A stretch of DNA of 64,000 nt from Macropodus opercularis (taxonomy: Eukaryota; Chordata; Actinopteri; Anabantiformes; Osphronemidae): assembly GCA_030770545.1 (NCBI GenBank), contig CM061107.1, positions 7,156,001 to 7,220,000 of the forward strand, read 5' to 3'. Positions 57,844 through 64,000 of this stretch are shown here, piece after piece (positions within the stretch are counted from its first letter, which is position 1; each line of letters starts with the position of its first letter). The notes below the pieces were generated by a model that searched no databases, was not told where the DNA came from, and saw only the letters and a program-made list of their open reading frames with translations. The position numbers and the translations under genes were made by a program.

Positions 57844-60800
57844 CTACACCTCTCTGGAGTACTGTGTCCTCCTCCTGTTTAATGCCACTCCTATGCTGAA
57901 CAACAGCGCCACCGCCAGCAGACCCACAGCCACTGCAAGAGCTGTGATGACACCTGTGGGGGACGGCAGCATGTGAATATGCAACATCTCCACATTAGGC
58001 CCCAAAGGCCAGAACGGGAATAAACCGTTAATGATGCCAAAACGCAGGTTCAGTAGCTGACATGGAATCTTCACCTGTGCTTGACCACTTCGTCTTAAAC
58101 CCACACTCGTCCTCCCAGTTCTCGGCCACCACATCCCGCACCAGCTCAGTGAGCATGGACACGGGACACGGGTTCAAGCCGCTGCACCCTGGCACAGGTT
58201 GGGGGTAGGGTTCACGCATGGAGTCATTACGATAATGCATCTCCAGAGAATATGATCTGGGGAGTAATTTAAATGAATATAATGAGATCAAAAAATAGCT
58301 ATTGATATGTATGTTATGTAAATCGTTTGTTTCATGTGCTAATTTAGTCATTTTTGATGTGACCACGTAGAACGTGATTGCTTTGATGAAGCTAAAGTGT
58401 GGAATACAGCTGCTCTAAATGTGATGTGCTTTGGCCATCATGACCTAGAAACTGTACTTAAATATACAAAGCGAGGAGCACATGAAGTGATGCTGGAAGG
58501 AAGTCATTACCCATCATACTCCTGGTAGAACTCAAAGAGCTGACAGGCAGCGTAAGGAGGGAGAAGACTGTTGTACACATCCAGAGCTGCCTGAAGGGTG
58601 ATGAGTGTAGAGTCATGCTGGAATCAGAAACAAACATCCCAGAAATGAGGAGGTGAAGAGATGGTACGGGGAATTCAAAGTGCGTGCGTGCGCCCAAATA
58701 TTGAACTTACAGCTGAGTACATAATAAATTTCAGTGCGCTCCCTTGCTCCACAGCCTTGGAGAAATTCCTCAGGATGGCGTTCAGTAATACTCCTGGTAA
58801 TTAGCACAGTGTCAGTAGTGCGAATGGAATTTCCCCCGACATGAGCGTGAGGCTTTTGACCTTATTGAGCACGTTGTCTTAGCGCTGTAATCATCTCTGT
58901 CCCATTAGTTCTCTTGTGCTAATGTCCTTCTGAGAGAGCCAAGCCAGCACTTTACGCTATCTTAGGCGTAAACAAAGCCTCGGCCAGCCGTCAACATTTT
59001 TATCACAACAGTTTTAAATGAATTGCCTCTAATAAGAAAGCCCACCTCCCGAGAGCCTGGCCTTCTCTTTCCGCTTGTGACTGAGGATGCTGTACGAAAC
59101 CTCAAAGGAAGCTATGCTCTTCAGGGTGTACAGAAAGTCTTGGGTGGCCCAGCTTGGGAGAGTCAAGTTGTGGATCCGCTGCACATTAAAAAGAACATCT
59201 ATATAATATACATGATTTATTTAGTGTGTCTGTGCAAAATATATTTCAAAAAAAATACCTGACAGGTGAGAGTGTCGTAGACCCTCCACATTTTCTTGCC
59301 CACCAGCTTGGACACAGGGTAGCCAGTGTGGTTGGACAGCTCCTCTACAAAGTGCTGCATGGTGAGAATAGAAATAGAAAAGAATACGAATGTCTCTTAA
59401 CCCTTCCACACTGACTAGTATGGCACAATATTCAGCTTTTTGCCACCATCTTCCCATGTTTATGGATTAAACGTATTTTATTTAGTGCTTAAAATTCAAA
59501 CCCGGTGCACATTAGCTGATTAATGTAAGGTATTAGCACAGTTTATTGATGTGGGCTACTGATTATTGCAGGTTCACCCTCAGGCGACATTGTGACAAAT
59601 GGCACCATTTTGGATGGAACTTGCAGGTACGGTGCCTCCAGCAGAGGGTGTTAAAATTCAAGGCTGGAGGCCCTGTCCTGATCTAAACACAACCTCAATA
59701 GGCAGCACATGGGATTCAGTTTAATTAAAACCTTTTCGTTGTAATTCTTAATCTTATTCAATCCAAGCGTTAATTAGCGTCTCTGAGAACGTGAGTGTGA
59801 TTTCTGCAGGCACTGGAGTCACAGCTCTGAGAAAATCATTGCGAGCACATGATGTCTACAGCACAGCAGTGACACGTCCACTGGAGGTGCCGATAACACT
59901 GGCACTAACACTAACTATGAAGCATTTATTTCAGTTAAACACAAATGTGTTCCTGTGAGTTACGGCGTCGCAGTGTTTTACGGCGTGGGGCTTTTCGTAC
60001 CTGGTGAGCTCTGAGGAACCTCTGATAGGCCTCACTCTCAAACGTCTCCGTCATCAGCGCTCTGAACCTCGGACAGTCTTTGCCCGGAGACCTCAACAGC
60101 TGGAGAAATGGAAAAGCAACAGCACAACATCAGTGAAAACACTCCACATTTACTCACAGGTACTGCAAGTCTTCCGGGCACAATTAGTTTCATTTCACAC
60201 TTTAAAAGAGAAGGGGGAAATCCGTGCTGAAGTAAACAGACAGCAATATGGTGCTACTGGATAAGTCTATTCGCTGCGTACCACTGCTGTGCGAAAGGAA
60301 ATATTTATGTGGCTGAGCAGCCCACCTTGTCCTGAGCCCTAGGGATGGTGTGCACTGGAATAGGCCGCCACAGTAACTGGGGCATGATGGGAGGCGGCCG
60401 TCTGGACGGGGGGAACATCCCAGCGAGGCAGGCCTGGGCACTCATCAGTGTACGGTCGTAGTCAGTGCTCCGCACATATATCTGTGGAGTGAGCATGGCA
60501 TTAAAACGCATATGCATATTTCGGTACCAGGTTTGACGATACCGCCTTCGTCAGCATTTTACCAAATGGGACACTGAGGCTTTTTTAGGAGAATGAAACA
60601 CTTGGAAACAGTGTACGCCAGTTTCTGTTTTTATGTAATAACGACACTAAATAAATGCAAAAGAGCAACGCAGCAGCATGTTATAATTGAGTTGTGGATT
60701 AAAAATACCTCAGGTATTCCCCTAACATGAAGAGGACGGGATTCAGGAGAGACGGGGAGAGGGGAGGAGAAAACAGATCTGTCTGGCTGTGATCTCTTCT

Positions 60801-63000
60801 GACATCAGCCTTTGCTCGTCTATATCTTTCTGTCACCCTGTGTCAGGTTTTTGCACACAGTAAATCACGCTGATAAGGTTGGATGTTCCTGTGATGTAGA
60901 GGATGCCCCCCCCCTTCCTTTGTCAAATTAAAACAGACGTGGCAGCGCAGGGAGAGGTACAGTACAAGTTGACTGAGACTCGGGTGACAAATCGCCTGTG
61001 ACGGGTGCTAAGAAGAGTTGTTATTTTTGTGGTAATTGCACGTTTCTGTATTTAGGAGGAGGAGAGGCAGCAGAGGACTGGAGGGGAAGGGGGGGTTTAC
61101 AAAGAGTGAGAGAAAGGGAAGCGAGCATGCAGCCGAGGGGCACACTGAACCAACACGCATGCTGGACATGACTGTAACCGGACACGTTACAGTCATGCCA
61201 GCTGACTTATACTGGAGTATGGGGTTATTGCACATGGGTGACGGCCACACGTGAACTTGACTTTGCACATTGAAACGAGAGCGCAAACAACAACGTTAGG
61301 TGACAGTGAAGTACACACAGTAAGTACGTGGACTGGAGACTGAACTTGCCTCTTTGTTGTTGTAGTCATCACTGAGGAAGTTTGCGTAGCGCCGCCTCAG
61401 AAACCTGCCCAGCTCAAACTGCTGCTTCATTCCCAGCTGAAAAGAAATTTGTTGGAAAGAACCATTTGTTTGCTAAATGATGCTTGACTCATCTCTGCAC
61501 ACACATGGACGTAGAGGAGGCCCGGGTACCTCGGTGAGCTGTCCAAATCCCTGAGCCCACACGTCCTCTCCATGAGGATCCTTGGGATAAGACTCAATAG
61601 GAGATCGATCACCGTGTCTGAACACCTTAAAAGTCACAGCAGAGCACGTTACACGGATTCAGAGCCGACGCCAGCAGCCAGTACAATATTCAAGAGAAGT
61701 ATCCGAAATAAACATATGTTATGTTGGACAGTTGAGTCTGAATTAGAGACACAGTAGAGTCATTCTGATGATGTCACCAAGTGACATGCCACTAAATTAT
61801 GGGCGTATCTAATTCAGTCCTGTTACCACCACAGTGTCGTGAACCTGTTTACCAGGAAACCAATCAACTAACCCCTGTAGCTGTGTCAGACAGGCACGAA
61901 CAACTCAAGTCACTATTCCAGTACTGGACACACAGCAGCCTGCTGCTGAGTGAAGTTTTCATTTGACCATGTCCCAAAATTGAATGGATTTCTTGACTCA
62001 GATTTTATTCAAATGAAAGATGACTCGTACATTGATCAGTTCCTTCCTAATATAGCAAACTGTAGCTGCATGGTGGTCAGACTTATACAGTATAGTCTAA
62101 AAATAGCTCTTCAGCCGATTCCATTTGGCATTTGAAAATCGTATGGAATGTAATAATTTATATCCTAAAATTACAATTACAAACCTTTAGCTGTTAAACC
62201 TTATTTTTGTTGAGGGAACCAGTGTGATGGTAACGTCTAGGTTGGCCTACAAAACCACGTCATCCCTGCGGCACCGTGTGCTCATTAGTGCACCAGCTGT
62301 GAGGGTGGAAATACGCTATTCACCCAAACATGGTGTTTACTCCTGTTGAAGTAATGTTGGGTGATGTGATGTGAAGTTCCTCATCGTTTGGGCAACTGCG
62401 TTGGAAAAGTCTTTATGAAAGACTACATATGTTTGGAAGATGTTCATCTGAACAACTAATATTCTTACAGAATAAACTTGTGTTTATTATTATTATTACT
62501 TGTGTTTTTGTAGCTTCTTAGACATAAGCAGAAAACACCAACTAAAGATTTCACTCAAATTCGTCAAAGGTCACCTTCACTGAACAGCGTAAAAGACAAG
62601 CATGGCAGGTTTATAAAAAAAGTGCAGTGTCTGGCTGATAAAGACTTGACACTTTGGTTCAGGCTCAAAATATTCCTCTGTCACATAAATGTAAATATAG
62701 AGTTTAATGATACTCACTGAACGGTAGAAATCCTCCATTATCAGCCACAGTGTACGGCGCTACAACACTCTTATCACGCTCGTCATTAATTTTCTACACA
62801 GATCTTGCATGTGATTAAACTGTGTATTTGTATCTGTGCTGTACAGCTGTAAAACTGCTCCAGTGTTCGAATATCATTGTTATTAATAATGCGAAACTGG
62901 GGAAACTTACAGCCACGGCAAACTTCAGCACCCGACACTCAGCCAAGCAGGTGCAACAGAGGAGGAAGAAACAGCCCCAGCTTGTGTGGAACCTCCTCAT
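57844..63000 (-). CDS. acp4: Histidine acid phosphatase, membrane-anchored (ACP4/testicular type)
   Basis: A secretory-pathway type I membrane enzyme that hydrolyses phosphomonoesters at acid pH. Exons on the minus strand: 62911-63000, 61530-61625, 61350-61436, 60326-60481, 60001-60099, 59259-59354, 59046-59178, 58711-58793, 58511-58617, 58075-58256, 57844-57953. All phases fit, total 412 residues (human ACP4 426, ACP2 423). There is an N-terminal signal peptide (WGCFFLLCCTCLAEC). The catalytic motif FRHGDRSP puts the nucleophile at His34, and the second motif AHDSTL places His281-Asp282. Family motifs: YVRSTDYDRTLMSAQACLAG, PIPVHTIP, YNSLLPPYAACQLFEFYQE. Near the C-terminus a membrane segment (VITALAVAVGLLAVALLFSI) is followed by the short tail RRRTQYSREV. 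The tail lacks the GYRHV-type lysosomal signal of ACP2. That and synteny with mybpc2 favour ACP4 over ACP2. The third intron has a GC donor (see findings). Confidence 0.88.
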
Positions 63001-63318
63001 CTTTTTGACTGGTCAGTCTTTGATCAGAGCTCCTTCCAAAATATGAGGCAATATACACAAAAACATTTTAATCTAAACATGAGTTTGATAAAATTAAATT
63101 CAATTCCAAGCAAAGATTATGCAAACATTCCTTTTAGGTCAATTATGTAAGCTATGAAATATGTATGCTTAGTCATCACGTTTAAAACACACTAGTGGAG
63201 TGAATTTATGTCATCTTAATTTAAACATTCATTAAAAATGGATGAACGTGTCATATGCAGCACAGTAGATGCACAACAAAATGCCTGGTGGGAAAGCCTT
63301 TAGAACGTTTGCACTTAC

Positions 63319-63415
63319 CTCAGCGTACGTCGTTACACATGTTGTTTTGGTCGGATAGTTCACAGACAGGAGCGAGCTGCTGTGCATCCCAAATCTTTAG
63401 TCCTACCCAGATTGA
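63319..63415 (-). other. Probable untranslated first exon of acp4
   Basis: A strong minus-strand donor (CTGAG/GTAAGTGC) ends a stretch lying just downstream of a TATA box. The next acceptor-like sites precede the ATG at 63000. The 5' boundary is estimated from TATA spacing. Confidence 0.4.
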
Positions 63416-63441
63416 CATTAAGTGCGTGTAGCAGTAAAGTG

Positions 63442-63451
63442 CTTTTATAGC
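63442..63451 (-). promoter_or_regulatory. TATA box, probable acp4 promoter
   Basis: GGCTATAAAAGC on the minus strand, about 28-30 bases before the inferred start of the untranslated exon. Confidence 0.5.
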
Positions 63452-64000
63452 CCTCCTACCTGACCTCGTCTCTCTCTCTCTCCCTCCCCGGGGATTTGTG
63501 GTCTCGATCTACTTCATCGCCAACTGCAGCCCAAATCAATGTCACTGCCAATCCCCCCGCTGTGCAGTGACACGACAGCCCTCCTCGGCAGGCTTCTTTG
63601 AGTCAGCTTTGGATGCATGTGTGGCCCCTCAAAATGTGGATTACCCCACTTTAAAGCTGCAGTCATATACTCTGATGGGTGACAAACAAACGGGATGAGT
63701 GTAGGCTCACCCGTCTGGTTTCACACACACACACACACACCTCTGCAGAGCTCCACGCTCATTATAACTTGCTATGTCGTCTGCCGCGGGTTTGGCCCTG
63801 AAATTATAGGGCCCGAAGTGTTTTCCCTTAGTCAGCACACGTGTAAGTATGTGTTAGTGTCAAAACAGCTTAATGGGATATTGTGTGGATTAGTGGGTGT
63901 GAAGATTTAGAGCAGCACCGTGATGACGTCTCCTTTGAAAGGGTGACATGGAGTCTATTGTACAACGTAGCTCACAGTATTTAAAGAGGTGACTTTTCAA
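63452..64000. other. Upstream of acp4, no gene recognised
   Basis: Contains a CT-rich run (63469-63488) and a (CA)n microsatellite at about 63722-63742. No exon is supportable up to the right edge. Confidence 0.4.

Noticed and set aside
1..64000. Bacterial-type features (operons, CRISPR, IS elements, attachment sites)
   Set aside because: The window is vertebrate nuclear DNA with spliced genes; no direct-repeat spacer arrays, integrases or transposase ORFs were seen.

Overview
The window reads as vertebrate, most likely teleost fish, nuclear DNA. The evidence is intron-split genes with GT-AG junctions, many dinucleotide microsatellites, a dispersed sequence of a type I recall from fish genomes, and a gene set whose human counterparts (PPFIA3, PLEKHA4, MYBPC2, ACP4) all lie in 19q13.33. 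Gene names rest on recalled family sequences and gene neighbourhood. No database search was possible. All exon models were built by hand from splice signals, phase continuity and family similarity.

Layout, left to right. (1) 228-2933, minus: the 5' part of a liprin-alpha gene (ppfia3), four coding exons, continuing off the left edge. A CpG-rich stretch around 5.4-6.6 kb is its likely upstream promoter region. (2) 7957-14981, minus: a complete PH-domain gene of the PLEKHA family (plekha4-like), 23 coding exons whose lengths sum to an open frame of 1,276 codons. (3) About 19.1-25.3 kb, plus: an unrecognised spliced locus with a CpG-rich 5' end, a homogeneous 31-bp minisatellite in an intron, and a block repeated three times in tandem, in which the exon-like parts diverge while intronic elements stay conserved. 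It looks more like a non-coding or small-RNA host gene than a protein gene. (4) 27.3-33.5 kb, minus: two tandem PRY-SPRY genes without RING or B-box. The right-hand one is complete (237 codons); the left-hand one has a decayed-looking first exon. (5) 37888-57520, plus: a complete fast-type myosin-binding protein C gene (mybpc2), 30 coding exons, 1,121 codons. Its 5.2-kb intron 16 carries three tandem copies of a 1.6-1.75 kb composite repeat containing tRNA-like elements, followed by three near-perfect hairpins. (6) 57844-63000, minus: a complete membrane-anchored histidine acid phosphatase gene (acp4-like), 11 coding exons, 412 codons, tail to tail with mybpc2.

The genes do not form a pathway: a synaptic/cell-adhesion scaffold, a phosphoinositide-binding adaptor, B30.2 proteins, a sarcomere protein and an acid phosphatase. 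What links them is conserved synteny. The most unusual material is the triplicated plus-strand locus and the tRNA-like composite repeat.
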